Assembly: GCA_036320915.1 (NCBI GenBank)
Contig: JAXBDG010000002.1
Span: 4,120,001-4,184,000 of the forward strand
From: Linnemannia elongata
Lineage: Eukaryota; Mortierellomycota; Mortierellomycetes; Mortierellales; Mortierellaceae
Direction of reading: 5' to 3'
Length of the DNA stretch: 64,000 nucleotides
Position 1 is the stretch's first letter. Every line of letters starts with the position of its first letter. The notes under the pieces are model-generated. The model was not told where the DNA came from, did no database searches, and saw only the letters and a list, made by a program, of their open reading frames with translations. This document shows, piece after piece, positions 1 to 17,548 of the stretch. The position numbers and the translations under genes are program-made.

Positions 1-31
<31 letters not shown>
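1..31. repeat. poly-T run at window edge
   Basis: Thirty-one consecutive T bases open the window and are followed by CT-rich sequence. This is simple-sequence DNA; no gene can be tied to it from what is visible. Confidence 0.9.
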
Positions 32-696
32 CGCCTCTCCCTAGTTCCCTCCTTCCTTCCCCTTCTTCACCATCCACCTCATCGTCATACATCCAACCCA
101 TCCATCTCTTTGACTCTCACAGGTGACCAGGATGAATTTTCCCGCCCCCCCCTTTTTTTTTGGTTGCTGTTGTTTTGTTCCTGTACATAGATATACATGC
201 ATGTGGCCCTTCCTCCCACCCCTTCGCGCAACAATGGTGGTGGTGGTGCGTAGCTTCGGATGGATGCGTGGTCCAGAAGCGGGCTAGGCGGGTGACCGGG
301 TCAAATGGGCTGCCTGCTACCTGCTGGCGGGATAGAAAAAAAGAAAGGGCGCCCCCCTCTCCCTCTTTTCCTTCCCTCATCCCCTCCCCTCGGCGTCCTC
401 GTGCGCCGTCTCAGTGGGGAACACGAAGAGTAGAGAGAAGGATAAAAATAATCGGATGCAAACCTGGACCCCCCCTCCTTCCCCAAAGCAGTACACAAAC
501 AGCCAACCAAGCAAGGACAAAAAAAAAAAAAAAAAGTCCAGGCTGTCCTCCTGTCGGGTCTGACCAACAAAAAAAAAGGTCTGTGACACGGAAGGTGTGA
601 AAAAAAAGAAGTAACAGAAAAAAATGGAACTGCGGCGGAGTGTTTATGTCCAAGTCCAGTCTGGGCAAGGGGAAGGAGTTGGAATGGTTTGGTTAC

Positions 697-856
697 CTTT
701 GAACTGTCTGGAGTGTGCTTCCCAGAAGCGGGCGAGCATAGTTTGCAGCTCGGTAATGGAGGTGATATCCTGTGAGTTGTTCGAGTTGTTACTGTTGTTG
801 GGGTTGTTACTGTTGCCGTTGGGGTTGGCATCGCGGTCTCTCATTTCTTTCATCAT
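697..856 (-). CDS. tentative first coding exon of a gene running off the left edge
   Basis: On the minus strand a double ATG (851-856) opens 53 codons plus one base that end at a clean GT donor (GTAACC, complement of 691-696). The peptide has an Asn/Ser-rich stretch and then ITELQTMLARFWEAHSRQ, which looks like an amphipathic helix rather than random CT-rich translation. It faintly recalls the helix in front of the histone fold of NF-YC/HAP5-type subunits, but no histone fold is visible before the window ends. CA-rich DNA upstream would be the 5' leader. I saw no convincing second exon in 1-690, so the next exon would have to lie outside the window. The call rests on composition and one splice site only. 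Confidence 0.3.
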
Positions 857-6040
<5,184 letters not shown>

Positions 6041-6272
6041 CTTCTTACTTCTTTTTCCTTTTTCCTTTTTCCATCATCAACAACAACAGCTAACTGCCCC
6101 TTCCCTGATCGACATCAGCTCCCTCCTTTCCTTCTCCTTCCCTTCCTCCATCCCACTCCCCTTCTCATTTTCCTTTATTCCCTCTGTCGCCATTATTCCC
6201 GACATCTTTATCCTTCATACCCATCAACACCTCCATACTTTTGCATAACCTCACCCTACAACTACTGCAACT

Positions 6273-9200
6273 ATGAACCTCACTCCCAAAGCACAGACTA
6301 TCGAGCGCGACTTTCAGAACGCAAGAGCAAAGGCAAACTACTCTACCTTCCCCGAATTTGCTCGTCGCTATGTCAAGCACAACAAAGATGGTGTCGGTAA
6401 GCACTGCAACTGGTTTTCTTTATTTTATTACCTTTCCAGGCACCACGACAAGCAACACTCGGCTTTTCAGGAACAGGAATATAACATGACGCTGGCAACA
6501 AAATTGAACCAGCAACCAGGACGACAAAGGCGCACCTTGTGGACAAGCTGGTTGAGCTTGTAGCGCCCTGTTTGTCGCTTTAGGATGAAACTTGAGAGTT
6601 TTTGACTGCAAGGACCATAACGCAAAGAAAGCATGGTGCAAAGGCGCACAAGGAGTACAACAACAAAAGAGGAGCACCACCCAGCCTACCAACAACCATC
6701 GACAAAAATAACAGACAGCCCGCCCTTCCTTTCTCGGGAGATGACTAAGGCCAATTGCAATCTGATGCAAACATACATTGCAGCAAATGTCAGATGGCGG
6801 ACACCATAACTAACAAACTCCCATATAATGAATAGTGCTTGCCAACACTGCTTTGCTGGAGATGACTGTCGGTGAGGCTGAAGTAAAGGCGCGCCTGGTA
6901 GAGAGCTGGTCCCAGTCGGCTTCTTTGGACGATACACCAGAATCGATTGCCCATAGTCCATTGATCAAACCTGACACCATCCAGGAAGCTATCGAGAAGC
7001 TGGAGGGTGTTCTCACTCGTGGAACTGAGGAGCATCAGGAAGTATGTCCTTTCGATCCTTTTGAAGCAAAAAGCACTATGCACCATGTCCGACTTGATAT
7101 ATAAGCGTTCTAACCATCCTTGCTTTATTTCGATCACTTTTTCAAACTACTTTGTTGCAGTACGCTGCTATTGTCCTGGCTAGATCTGCATTGGCAACAG
7201 ATGCACCCGATCGCCTCCAGCGTGTGGCTCACTATCTTCAAAACATCCAACTCCCACCTGCCAGGATTCCCATGGGTTACAACTTTGCTCTCGTCGTCTG
7301 TGGATTGACCGTCAAGGGAATGACCCTGGAGGAAGAAGGCAGGATAACAGAGGCCATCGTCTCCTACGATAACGTCTCCCTCCTTGTCCAGTCTAACCCC
7401 AACGAGCGCAGCGACGAATTGGTCTCCTGGACTGAACACGCCCTCTACAGAGCTGGTATGCTCAAGCTTCGTCAAGGGTAAGTTTGCCTCTTCGCACTAT
7501 TTCGAATATCTGCCATCATCGGGTGTGAATTGCATACTTACACCGAATGGACAAATTTCACAAAATAGGGACCAGCTCGCTGCTATCCGCTCGTTCCGTG
7601 CTTACCATAACCAGGCTCAGCTCTGGCCCGGCCAGTTCCGCCTTGCTCGCCGTGCGACTGTCTACCGCCACCTTGCCGCTGCGTTGTCGAGCTCGCTCAA
7701 GTCTCACGGAACTCAGGGCAATGTCACCGCCGAGTAAGTCAAACAACACTTTCTAAGGAAAAAGTAATTTTGATTCTTTGTGGAGAGTAAATGAAACAAT
7801 TTCTAACTACAGCATGCTATTTTCAACCATGTATATAGTGAGCAATCACAGTTCGTACCCGCTGCTTTGAGCCTGGAGATCGCACAGATTCATGCATACT
7901 GGGAGGACTCTCTGTACGCCGTCACCGCCTTTCCCAAGGCAGACGAGAAGAACTGGCGCGTCCTGAGCATGATTGAGCAGATCGTCGAGGAGAGGAAGCT
8001 AATTGGACCCAGCAATGACGCCGATAAGCGCGTTCTCGTAGAGGTACATATCCTATGTATGATTGTATGGCCTAACGCGAGTGCAAACAACGATTATCGA
8101 GTCCTAATATCCTACTTCTCTTTCATACTCATAGACGATCTACAGGGCTTCGCAAAAGACTTTCCAGTCACCCCGTATCCTTCGCTTCTTGTTCTTTGCC
8201 TTGGTTGAGATGGGTCAATACGACGAGGCTGTGTTGGCTTTGAAGTCATATCTGGATTTGGCAGAGATCAACCTCAAGGTCAAGTCGACTGTTGCCGAGG
8301 AGGTTCTCACCAACGAGCAACGCATTCGTCTGGACATTGAATCAGAGTACGACATCACCTCCGTCATGGTTGAGGGATCTCGCCTTTACGGCAAGGAGCT
8401 TGGCCAGGCCACTGAGGCTCTTGCCTGCGCCGAGAAGGCTTTGAGCAACATTCAGCAATACCTTAACCAGGAGGAAGCCAAGGATCTCAGCTTTTACGCC
8501 AACACCTACCGCGGCATCGCCTATGGCCTTCAGGCCGCCCAGGGTATGTATTTTTTCAATTCAGAATTATTCTATTATTTTACTGCACAATTACTCATGT
8601 GCTATCTGGCCACCCATTATTACTTTAATTAGCCCAGGAGCCTGAGGCACGCCCTTCGTTGTACACCAAGGCGATCGAGTCGTTTGAGAAGGCTATTGAG
8701 ATTGCCCCTGGTGCCTATGAGGCCCACTACTACTTGGCTCTCCAGCAAGCAGAGATGAGAGATGTTCCCAAGGCCATTGTGTCAGTCAAGCAGAGCTTGG
8801 CTTTTAACTCTGCCCACATCCCTTCGTGGCACTTGTTGGTCCTCTTGCTCTCTGCTCAGAAGGACTATGAGCGTGCTTTGAGCATTTGCGCCGTTGGTTT
8901 GAAGGAGTCGGACTGGGATCTTCCCCAGACAGATGGATTCTCTGCCTCTCAGTCAGATGGCGAAGACTACCTTGCCCTCCGTATCACACAGGCTGCCCTT
9001 ATTGAGCAGGTCAACGGTGCCGAGGCAGCATTGGAGCCCCAGGAGGCTTTGTTTGTTCTCTACACCAAGGTCTTTGCTCCCGAGCCCAGCTCCCTTGGCG
9101 AGAGCTTGTACGACATTCAGAACATTCGCCGTCGAGACCAGAGTGATGTGGAGATCAACACTGGGTCGACCGTTGTTGGCCGTCCCCGTGCTGGCAGTAT

Positions 9201-10104
9201 CCTGAGCGTCCGCAGCAAGAGCGGCGCCTCTGACATTGGCCAAGGCCTCAGCGCCAGTAACGGCAGCAATCTCGGTAAGTCTTTCTTCTCATCATTCTTC
9301 GAAAGCAAGTAATGTTTTGTACACAACGTTTTACTCAACGTCAAATCTTGTTTGTACTACATCCTTACAGATATCCCTAAGGCCAACTATGCATCATCAA
9401 TTACATCGATTGGCTCATCGGGTTCAAAGAAGAGGAACAAGTTGATTCCTGCTGCTGCTGCTTCTTCAGGGAGCGCAACTTTGCCAAAGTCATTGTTGAG
9501 CGCACCTGTTGCTGTTCAGCGCCCTACTACAAAGTCAGTCCAACGCACCTCTAGAGCCAACAAGGTGCTGGCCACTCTCTGGCTCTTGTCTGCTTCTGCC
9601 TTCCGCCGCCTTGACAGAATGGAGGAGGCTCTCCGTGCCATTGAAGAGGCTGAGAACATCGATGCTTCCAATCCTGATGTCTGGTACAATGTAAGTTTCT
9701 TTGCCTTTTGTTCATTATGCTTCATTTTAGGCATTGAGTACATATTCTGACAACATCTATTTCTCTTCTTCATATATTAGTTGGGATTGTTGTACGCTGC
9801 TCAGGGAGATCAGGAGACGGCTTCAGTGTCGTTCTCAAAGGCACTTGCATTGGCACCCTACCACCCAGCATGTCTGACCCGTGTCGGTCAGTCATACTTG
9901 GAGGCCGGTAGTTTGGAGATGGCTGAAAGTGTGTTGGATACGACGACTAAGTCGCAGGGCTGGAACTCTGCCGAGGCTTGGTTCTATTTGGGCAAGGTCT
10001 TTGAGGCATCTGACCGTTTGGTCCGTGCCAAGGAGTGCCTTTGGTATGCTCTTGACTTGGAGCAGTCGCGACCCATCCGCGACTTTTCTGTTGCTCTTCA
10101 ATAG
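6273..10104 (+). CDS. YPP1: YPP1/TTC7-like tetratricopeptide protein (PI4-kinase complex scaffold)
   Basis: Nine exons (6273-6396, 6836-7041, 7161-7477, 7569-7733, 7839-8043, 8135-8543, 8633-9274, 9371-9690, 9781-10104) join in phase to give 903 residues. Family knowledge: Ypp1 in yeast and TTC7 in animals, with Efr3, hold phosphatidylinositol 4-kinase at the plasma membrane. Evidence: TPR-type helices run through exons 6-9, including YEAHYYLALQQAEMRD and HLLVLLLSAQKDYERAL. The last 60 residues match the TTC7 C-terminus in layout (FYLGKVFEASDRL, then AKECLWYALDLEQS). A low-complexity Ser/Lys-rich linker around residues 700-745 is typical of the family. The start is the first ATG after the CT array and is followed by a plausible N-terminal helix. 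Intron 1 is long (439 bp). The next gene, eIF2-alpha, lies 457 bp downstream on the same strand. Confidence 0.88.
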
Positions 10105-10561
10105 TTTGTGATTTAGATTTATTTATGTTGCTTTTTGTTTTCATTTCTTTCCTTTCCTTTCCTTTCCTTGGGCGTCATCAGCCCGCATATATCCCTAATG
10201 TTTTGTCCCGCAATCCACTACCTCACCGCCACTCACCTTCTATGAAGAACGAAAAAAATAAAATGGCACCCTTGCGGTGTCTCCCTTGAATGAAATCTGT
10301 CGTGTGTGTGCGTGTGTGTTTTCTGTGCTCCAGTCGATCTTCATTCTTCAGCCAAATCATTTCCTAGGAAAGTGTGGCTTTGCTAAAATCAAAACATTTC
10401 TACCCATTTTTACACACTCTCAGAGCGCTTCACTGGCAATAGCCAGGTGAAAACAAAAAACAAGGCACCATACCACGCCTACACAAGCGACTTTTGTCTG
10501 TGCATACTTTTTCATTCTTCATCCTTCTTACTCAACCAAGAAAAAAAAAGCAGCATACATC
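10105..10561. promoter_or_regulatory. YPP1 3' end and eIF2-alpha promoter region
   Basis: The 457-bp spacer holds a canonical AATAAA at 10257-10262, 153 bp after the YPP1 stop, and a short GT-rich stretch at 10300-10320. The rest should hold the eIF2-alpha promoter; I see no clear TATA box. Confidence 0.5.
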
Positions 10562-12549
10562 ATGTCGTCCGGAAGACTCCAATGCCGCATGTACGCCAAC
10601 AAGTTCCCCGAAGGTCCGCCGCAGCCCCACCTCCCCTCTCCCTCCTCTTCACACACTCTCTCGCACCCTCTCAGCTTTCGACATCCAACGCCCTTTTTTT
10701 CGCTCACAAAAAACGGATCGACGTTTTGCAGCCACCTCACGAATCGCCAACTAACCCTCGCCTTCCTTCCTTCAACCCTCACCCCTTCCTCTCTTTGCAA
10801 CCATGCAAATGAAAAATAGTGGATGACTTGGTGATGGTCAACGTCCGCCAAATCGCCGAGATGGGTGCCTACGTCCAGCTGTTGGAGTACGACAACATCG
10901 AGGGCATGATCTTGTTGTCAGAGCTCTCCCGCCGTCGTATTCGTTCCATCCAGAAGCTGATTCGTGTTGGCAAGAATGAGGTTGTTGTTGTTCTCCGTGT
11001 TGATAAGGAGAAGGGTGAGTTCTTCTTTTCTTTGAAGTTTTGATGCCTTTTTGCTGTTGTCTTTAGGATGTGATTGCGGTGGATTTTGATATGGCATTGG
11101 ATATGGGCGTTGAAGGCGTCTACAGCCATTACGGGAGTAGGGATTATTCCTCAAGGACCGACACTACGAGAGTCAACTAAACAGCAACATCAGGACCAGC
11201 AAAAAGCGCAAAATAGGGAGAGAAAATGCGTCGAATGTGACTCAATGGCATGTCGAGGTGATTATTTTACTGCGGCGAAGAATTTAGTTCGCCTTGCGGT
11301 TATCCCTCTCCCCTTCACACCGTCAAGGGGCACTTCTGACACCAGGGACCAGTACTCAACGCGCAGGCAGGCGAAGAAATGACCCGAGATCAAGCAGGGA
11401 TCAGGATCAAATTGAGGCTTTAGGCGCAATTTCAACCGCGCGATCACAGCTATGACAACAGGATCCAGACCAACATACCAAGGACAACCACTTGTTCTTG
11501 CCAACCTCAGATCATGTCCAACGAAACTCACACTGTTCGCACCCCCAATTTTTCAACGTTCAATATTATCTCAAAAAGGCTACATTGATTTGTCGAAGCG
11601 TCGTGTTTCGGCGACTGATATCGCCAAGTGCGAGGAGCGCTACAACAAGTCCAAGGCCGTGCACTCGATCATGTCGACTGTCGCCAAGAAGGAGAACAAG
11701 GATCTCGAGGCTCTCTACGAGGAGTTGGCCTGGCCCTTGTACTCCAAGTACGGCCACGCATACGATGCCTTCAAGGCCGCCCTCAAGTAAGTCTTTGTCA
11801 GCTGGAATATCTGGAGTCGACGAATGAAAATGTCATCATGGAGAGAACAGCTCTTTGTACATGTAGTTTTTTTTTTTTTCATTGTGAGGATCTCTCTAAC
11901 AGATATTTTGCGTTTAACTCCCATTGAACTAAATAGCGAGCCCGAGAAGGTTTTTGAGGGATTGGAGATTGTCGAGAGCACAAAGGAGGAGCTTTTGAAC
12001 AACATCAAGCGCCGTTTGACACCACAGCCTATCAAGATCCGTGCCGATATCGAGGTGACATGCTTCGACTATGAAGGTATCGATGCCATCAAGACTGCCT
12101 TCAAGGAGGCCGAGGCCCAGTCCTTGCCCGAGGTGCCCATCCGTGTCAAGCTTGTCGCTCCCCCACTTTACGTCATGATCACCAACGCTCTGGATAAGCA
12201 GCTCGGAATTGATACCATGGAGAAGGCTATTGCTGTCCTTGAGGAGAGCATCAAGAAGAGCAACGGCAACATGGTCACCAAGATGAGCGTACGTGCCATT
12301 TCTTTGTTTGCTTCTTTTTTTTTGGAGGCGTTTGAGATGTATCCGTTTTTGTACCAATGGTTTGCTTCCATTTGATGTTGCCTGACATTAACTTGACTGC
12401 TACTTTTACTTTTTGATTGATAATAGCCCAAGGCTGTTACTGAGGCGGATGATATGGAGCTCGACCAGCTGTTGGCAAGAATTGACAAGGAGAACGCAGA
12501 GGTCTCAGGAGATGATGATGATTCGGACTCGGATGCCGACATGGCCTAA
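10562..12549 (+). CDS. SUI2: translation initiation factor eIF2 subunit alpha
   Basis: Five exons (10562-10613, 10820-11014, 11579-11786, 11937-12288, 12427-12549) give 309 residues, the normal length for eIF2-alpha. This subunit of the eIF2-GTP-Met-tRNAi complex carries the stress-kinase phosphorylation site. The S1 RNA-binding domain (about residues 18-90) and the signature [14 protein letters not shown] are present. Ser54 here corresponds to the classic regulatory Ser51, so GCN2-type control is expected. The helical domain and the alpha/beta C-terminal domain follow ([16 protein letters not shown] segment), ending in the usual acidic tail rich in Asp and Glu. Intron 2 is unusually long (564 bp) and contains an additional splice acceptor. 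AATAAA lies at 12665-12670. Confidence 0.97.
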
Positions 12550-13643
12550 ATACAAACCTACAACGCACTTTTTTTATTATTTAGAAAGCATTTTTTGGGG
12601 ATTTGTCAGGAGGACGGGCTGGTGTGAGGAAAAATTCATATACAAAGACGAACAGACGTGGAAGAATAAATGTTAGCATTTTATTACACACAGGTTAGGT
12701 TAATGTGCCGTAGGGTTGTTGCTTGGGTTTCTTGGGCAAGAACAAAAATTGCAAACAAAAAAAAATTAATTGATTATGTAGTACGGAGTGAAGTTGTAAG
12801 GTGCTCCCTTCGAATGGAGATGTCATGAATATCCTGATGAGGGGGTGTCAGTCGCGTCGCCCATTCAGTGCCACGGATTTGAAATTGGGGGACAGAGCCT
12901 GGGAAAAAAAATGGCGGTTTAGCAGGAATTTTGGTTTGCCCAATGAACGGAAAAAAAAATGTGCTCCAAACCCGGAAGAGCCAACCCATCCATTACCCGA
13001 CTTGGGACTAAGAAGTGCAAAAGTAGGGGAAGAGGAAGAGAGAAAGAGCTCTGAATGAGTGAGAAGAGTATGTCAAGAAGAGCGAGGTTTCTCTCAGAAA
13101 ATGGAAAGGGTGGTGGTGGGAACCCCTTGCGTAAGATGTGGATGAAGTGTGGTTTCAAATTAATTATCTGTGGTGCCACTGCTGTATTTTTTTTTTCTTT
13201 GTTTGTTTCGTTTGCGTGATTATTTTCTATCCACAAAATGTATAAGAGCACTCCTTTCTATAATCCCTACCTTCTTTTTTTCTTGGACTGTGTCGTGAAG
13301 CACGCGTTCATAACATTCGTCGTTCCTTTCTCGCTCTTTCTCGATCCAGGTTTTCCCGGAAACCCACAAAAAAAGGGGGGAGGGGGGGAGGGAATTGCTC
13401 AGTGGAGAGCGGCTCAGGGACAGAGGAGAGGACGGATCATCTACGTCGTTCCCCATCGAAAGTGAGATGGAGTTGGAGAACTTTCATCCATATTCTGGAT
13501 CACATCCTTTCGCTTTTTGACAAAAATGAAATCACGGCAGATCGAATACTGGGTTCACATATTACTCTTTTTCACTCGTCCCTTTGTGGCCTTTACTCTT
13601 CTGATCAAACACCAAAAACAAAAGAGTAGGAAAACGTTTTTTA
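12550..13643. other. convergent 3' spacer between eIF2-alpha and the F-box gene
   Basis: A 1.1-kb spacer between genes that converge. It contains the eIF2-alpha polyadenylation signal (AATAAA, 12665-12670). The remainder is GA-rich low-complexity sequence in which I see no exon or RNA gene. Confidence 0.6.
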
Positions 13644-16040
13644 TTATTCTGATCCTTCGTTGATAACAGTAACATCCTTCATAACAAAATATGTCGCTTC
13701 CTCGAAATGAACTCTCACAAGTCGAGCCTCTTCCTGTCTCTTCATTGAATCAGCATTGACATGATGTAACAGTCCTGCATTAACAACACTGCTCTTGGGA
13801 GAGGGCTCAGGACAGCGGAAATACACCTTCTTGATCGTGTTGGGCTGAGTTTTGACTACATCCGCCAGTGCCTTGAGTGTGAACCCCTTTAGCCCAAATG
13901 CATCCAGAATATCAAGGTTTGGCGTCATGGCAGTCAAGAACTGAGGCAGGAGAGAGTCATCGACTTTCCATGAACCCATCAGACGTAGACACTGCAGAGC
14001 GGGTGCAACAACGGCCTGTCGCGGGGCGCCTGCAGGGTTGTCGTCATTGAAGTCGGCACTGCCAGGCAAGAACAGGTCGGCATATGAGAGCACCCGGTCA
14101 AGTCGCCCATCAAATGTCTTATTATTCAAATCCAACTTTTCCAGTGCAGGACATCCATTGAGCATGCGGAACTGAAACTGGTAGGCAAACTCGCCTGTCA
14201 AAGCAAGGTGGTTTAGGCTGGGTAGATGCCAGTCCCAGGTCCAAAGGGTTTGTACAATCTCAGCTGCTCTTGCTTGGGTCGACATAATGGTTTCGATAGC
14301 GTCGTCCTGATAGTCTAACGACCCGTGTGATGTATCTATGATCGGAGTAGAGTAGTTCAGATCTCGCTTTTTTCTTGACCCTATTCTCAGTTCTCTTAGA
14401 AGCGGTGTTGAATGAAAAGTCGCAGGGTGGAGTTGAAAAGCGCACCATCCAATCAAACTCAAAGACTCGAGGTTGGGGAGATCCGCAGGGAGACATGTCA
14501 TGACGTCCTGGCAACGATCTGGATCACTGCCGTCATACAGGCGCACAGACTTAAGACTGGGACAGAGCTTGAAAAAATTCCTGTCCAATACAACTCCTCT
14601 GGTGTAAAAAGAAACATGATCCAATGTAGGAAGTTTCACCCATCCTCGTCCAAGGTGAATCGGCCGAGAGGCAGGCGATGACAAGCAAAAGGACGAGAAC
14701 CTGATACTCTTCAGTGTCTGATCGAACGCAAAGACAATGTCATCAAGCTCGTCCGTGAGAGGGTGTCCCGCGCCATCCTTGAGATGGACTTTCTCCAGTG
14801 ACACCAGACCATGCTCCAGATACAGATACGCAGATCGACTCTTATCTAACCACGAGACCCCTTTTTCACTGTCCAAAGCCTTTTTCTCCTGGACAGCCCA
14901 CTTAAACGTCCCTGGTCCGAGCGTGTCCATTTCTAGACTGTTAAGTGCCCGACAACGCTGAATGAGATGTAAATTGTCGCGGAATGTAGTAAACCAAGGC
15001 CTAGACGAGAATGACCGAGCGCAAGAAATTTCTTGAACGTGGCTGAGGTCTGTCGAGTCGAGATGAAGGGCGACATGCTGGATGTTTTCTCTGTGTAGGG
15101 ATGTCGGACTCCCGAGAGGTGGTAGTAACCCAAGGATTTCTAGCTTGGTCTCCTCGGGCCACTTTTGCTCCAGTTCATGCCACAAACCACCGTTGGAGCA
15201 TGATACAGTCTTGAGACAACCTGGGAATCGTCTAGTGTGCTCTCTGACAAACTGAATCATACCTGGCAATGGCTCTACCTCCCGTGATATTGACGAGCTC
15301 ATGAGTTCCCCTGACATGCTGCCGAAGTAGTCCCAGTTGTAATCGATAGCTTCGTCCAAAATGAACTCCATATGCTCCAGACTACCCAGACGACTCATGA
15401 TACTGTAGAAGCGATTGAGATCAGAGACCGAGATGGATATCGACTTGAGTTGCTCGAGGATCCGACTGGTGAGGTGCCAATTGATCTCGCGGTAAAGAAC
15501 TGCTCGGTAGTAGATGTGGAGAGGCTCACATGTGAGCTCGAAACGCCAGATGAGAGATTGCAGGAGACTGTACGTCTGGTATATTTGGGAGAACTCTGGG
15601 CCCTGCATGCATGCAGAAGCTTCAGATGGAGGATCCCCTTGTGACCAAAAGTGATCCAGAACAATGGCCTCTGGTCGTAGGTTGAGGTGGCGGATGTGAG
15701 CAAAATAGTCAAGTGATGGACATATTTTGGTGGGCTGTGTTGTCGTTTTGTTAGCTCCGAGGGCATGCAGCATGACTGGCGAGAGAGAAGCGAGAGATAG
15801 TTGAGAGAGTAACATTCGGACGAGCACTTGGTACGACTCTCGTGCTCTGTACTTTGTTGCCGTCAAAGCTCCATGAAAATTATCTTGGAAAAGGTTGTTG
15901 TAGAGGACAGGCAGGGTGGCAGTGGCGAGGTACTTGCTAGTTTGTAGGAGAGCTGCCAGAGAGCCAACTTTGCTGTCGCGAGCGAGCTCTTGGAGAATGA
16001 GGTGTAGGATCTCGGAGGGTAGACAAGAAAGGGAGTCCAT
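13644..16040 (-). CDS. F-box protein with leucine-rich-type C-terminal region
   Basis: A single open frame of 798 residues with no introns. I start it at ATG 16038-16040 (MDSLSCLPSEILHLILQE) because that is where a recognisable F-box begins (residues about 5-55: LPSEILHLILQEL, then LAALLQTSKYLATATLPVLY). The frame is open for 110 more codons upstream, but these are low-complexity and probably leader. The rest is built of irregular leucine-rich segments such as LNHLALTG, LEKLDLNN and LESLSLIGW. Family knowledge: F-box proteins bind Skp1 in SCF ubiquitin ligases and recruit targets through the repeats. Large families of such proteins occur in Mortierella-type fungi. The substrate cannot be read from sequence. 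Confidence 0.8.
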   Translation of the reverse strand: MDSLSCLPSEILHLILQELARDSKVGSLAALLQTSKYLATATLPVLYNNLFQDNFHGALTATKYRARESYQVLVRMLLSQLSLASLSPVMLHALGANKTTTQPTKICPSLDYFAHIRHLNLRPEAIVLDHFWSQGDPPSEASACMQGPEFSQIYQTYSLLQSLIWRFELTCEPLHIYYRAVLYREINWHLTSRILEQLKSISISVSDLNRFYSIMSRLGSLEHMEFILDEAIDYNWDYFGSMSGELMSSSISREVEPLPGMIQFVREHTRRFPGCLKTVSCSNGGLWHELEQKWPEETKLEILGLLPPLGSPTSLHRENIQHVALHLDSTDLSHVQEISCARSFSSRPWFTTFRDNLHLIQRCRALNSLEMDTLGPGTFKWAVQEKKALDSEKGVSWLDKSRSAYLYLEHGLVSLEKVHLKDGAGHPLTDELDDIVFAFDQTLKSIRFSSFCLSSPASRPIHLGRGWVKLPTLDHVSFYTRGVVLDRNFFKLCPSLKSVRLYDGSDPDRCQDVMTCLPADLPNLESLSLIGWCAFQLHPATFHSTPLLRELRIGSRKKRDLNYSTPIIDTSHGSLDYQDDAIETIMSTQARAAEIVQTLWTWDWHLPSLNHLALTGEFAYQFQFRMLNGCPALEKLDLNNKTFDGRLDRVLSYADLFLPGSADFNDDNPAGAPRQAVVAPALQCLRLMGSWKVDDSLLPQFLTAMTPNLDILDAFGLKGFTLKALADVVKTQPNTIKKVYFRCPEPSPKSSVVNAGLLHHVNADSMKRQEEARLVRVHFEEATYFVMKDVTVINEGSE

Positions 16041-16464
16041 TGAAGAGCGACGGAAGAAAGAAGAAAGGCGGTGTGCGTTGTGTGAATGATAGACGAGAGA
16101 GGATGTATGCGAACGAGGAGCGGATTGATATGATTGTGAATTAGAAAGGCGAAGGAAGCGATGAGAGGGAGAGAAATGGAAGAGAAAAATAAGAGCCATG
16201 GATGAGCGAGACGGGGGAAAGCTAGAGGGGAATAGTGAGAGGGCTCTTTGTGTGGAAATTAGGAAAAATGGAGGTGTGGGAAGGGATGAAGAAAGAGTAA
16301 CCACCATGACGCATGAACAAGATTCTTCTCTGGCTCTTTTACAATGATTTTTCATCCACACTCGCCACATATGTACTCACGTTCTTTAAGTCAGACGAAA
16401 CTGGTACCCAGAGTGCATCATTGTCTATTGAAGGACCACCGTCAACGCTTCACATAGAACATTT
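16041..16464. promoter_or_regulatory. 5' region of the F-box gene
   Basis: This short stretch, divergent from the Sel1-methyltransferase gene, contains the in-frame but low-complexity extension of the F-box frame up to 16370. No recognisable promoter element stands out. Confidence 0.4.
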
Positions 16465-17548
16465 ACTTCCCTAGTGGATTTTTCGTTCTCTCTTGCTGCT
16501 GGCTCTTATGACGGGGTTTCCGGTCTATAAGTCGTAGGTGAAGATGATGTTATGTTTTTTTGTGCGCAAGAAAGGAATCAAAATGAGGGCAGGTCGCAAA
16601 TACCTGACACGGTATCCTACCTCTCGCGAAGATTAAGGGATACTTGTCACGAGTGCAAAATCGAAGCAGTGATGAGAATTTCATGCCACTAAACTCCTTT
16701 TTGACAGGGCGGAGTCTTGTTCCTGAATCGCCTTCTGATCGTTTCACTTTTCGCGTTCATTCCCACCGTTGTCTCCGCCCTGAGCACCAAGCAGTCAAGA
16801 CGATACATTTTTTTTTGCTACGCGGTCAGTTTTCGAGTCTCAAATTGACACCTTGCCATCTTCATACTCTCTACATTCGACCATGATATGGGTACCCTGT
16901 TCTTCGTTTTAAAGTGCAAATGGTTGCCTCAGTGGTCCTGTATCCCTCTGTATGCAACAATTGGCTGCAATCCTATCTCTGTTCCCTGCTCAAATATCTC
17001 TCAATGCCATCTTTATTGTTAACTAGTTGCATGATCAAGGAAACGTAGGACAAAGCGTTGATGAAAGATTGAGTAGAGCCTTTTATTAACCCCCTCTCTC
17101 CTCCCACTTCCGCCGATCCTCACCTGTGGCCGGCGAGTGCTCGTCTTCGTTCCTGTGTTTGTTTTTCTGAACGTAGTTTCTTTTTCTCTCTTATTCGCCC
17201 TTGCTCTCCTTTCTTCTTCCTCTCTCCCTTCCTCTTTTTCTCCTCCCATTCATAAAGTCACCTCCCTCCCTTGACCGACAGCGTTCACTGGCATCACTTC
17301 ACACGTAAAAAAGGACGACTACCCAACACTCCATCACTTCCTCACTGCTGCTAAGAAACCTACTCCAATCAAGTCTGGTACCAGCTAGACATTTTGTTTC
17401 TTGGTCCCTTTTCACTCATCATCCCTCGCCATCACCCTCGCCATCACCCTCTCGACCCAATCAACACCCACTTCAGCTGTGCATTGCACCTGACCGACTT
17501 TATTCTCCGACCCACACTCATCCACACCCAACATCAGTTACATTAGCA
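16465..17548. repeat. upstream part of duplicated unit, copy A
   Basis: This noncoding stretch in front of the Sel1-methyltransferase gene is clearly alignable with 23010-24066. Shared landmarks are a GACAGGGCGGAGT stretch (about 16705 and 23256), CTGAATCGCCTTCTGATCG (about 16723 and 23301) and TTCAGCTGTGCATT shortly before each start codon. Copy B carries an extra segment of about 29 bp. The homology continues into the coding sequence, so the duplicated unit includes the promoter and at least 1 kb upstream. Confidence 0.85.
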
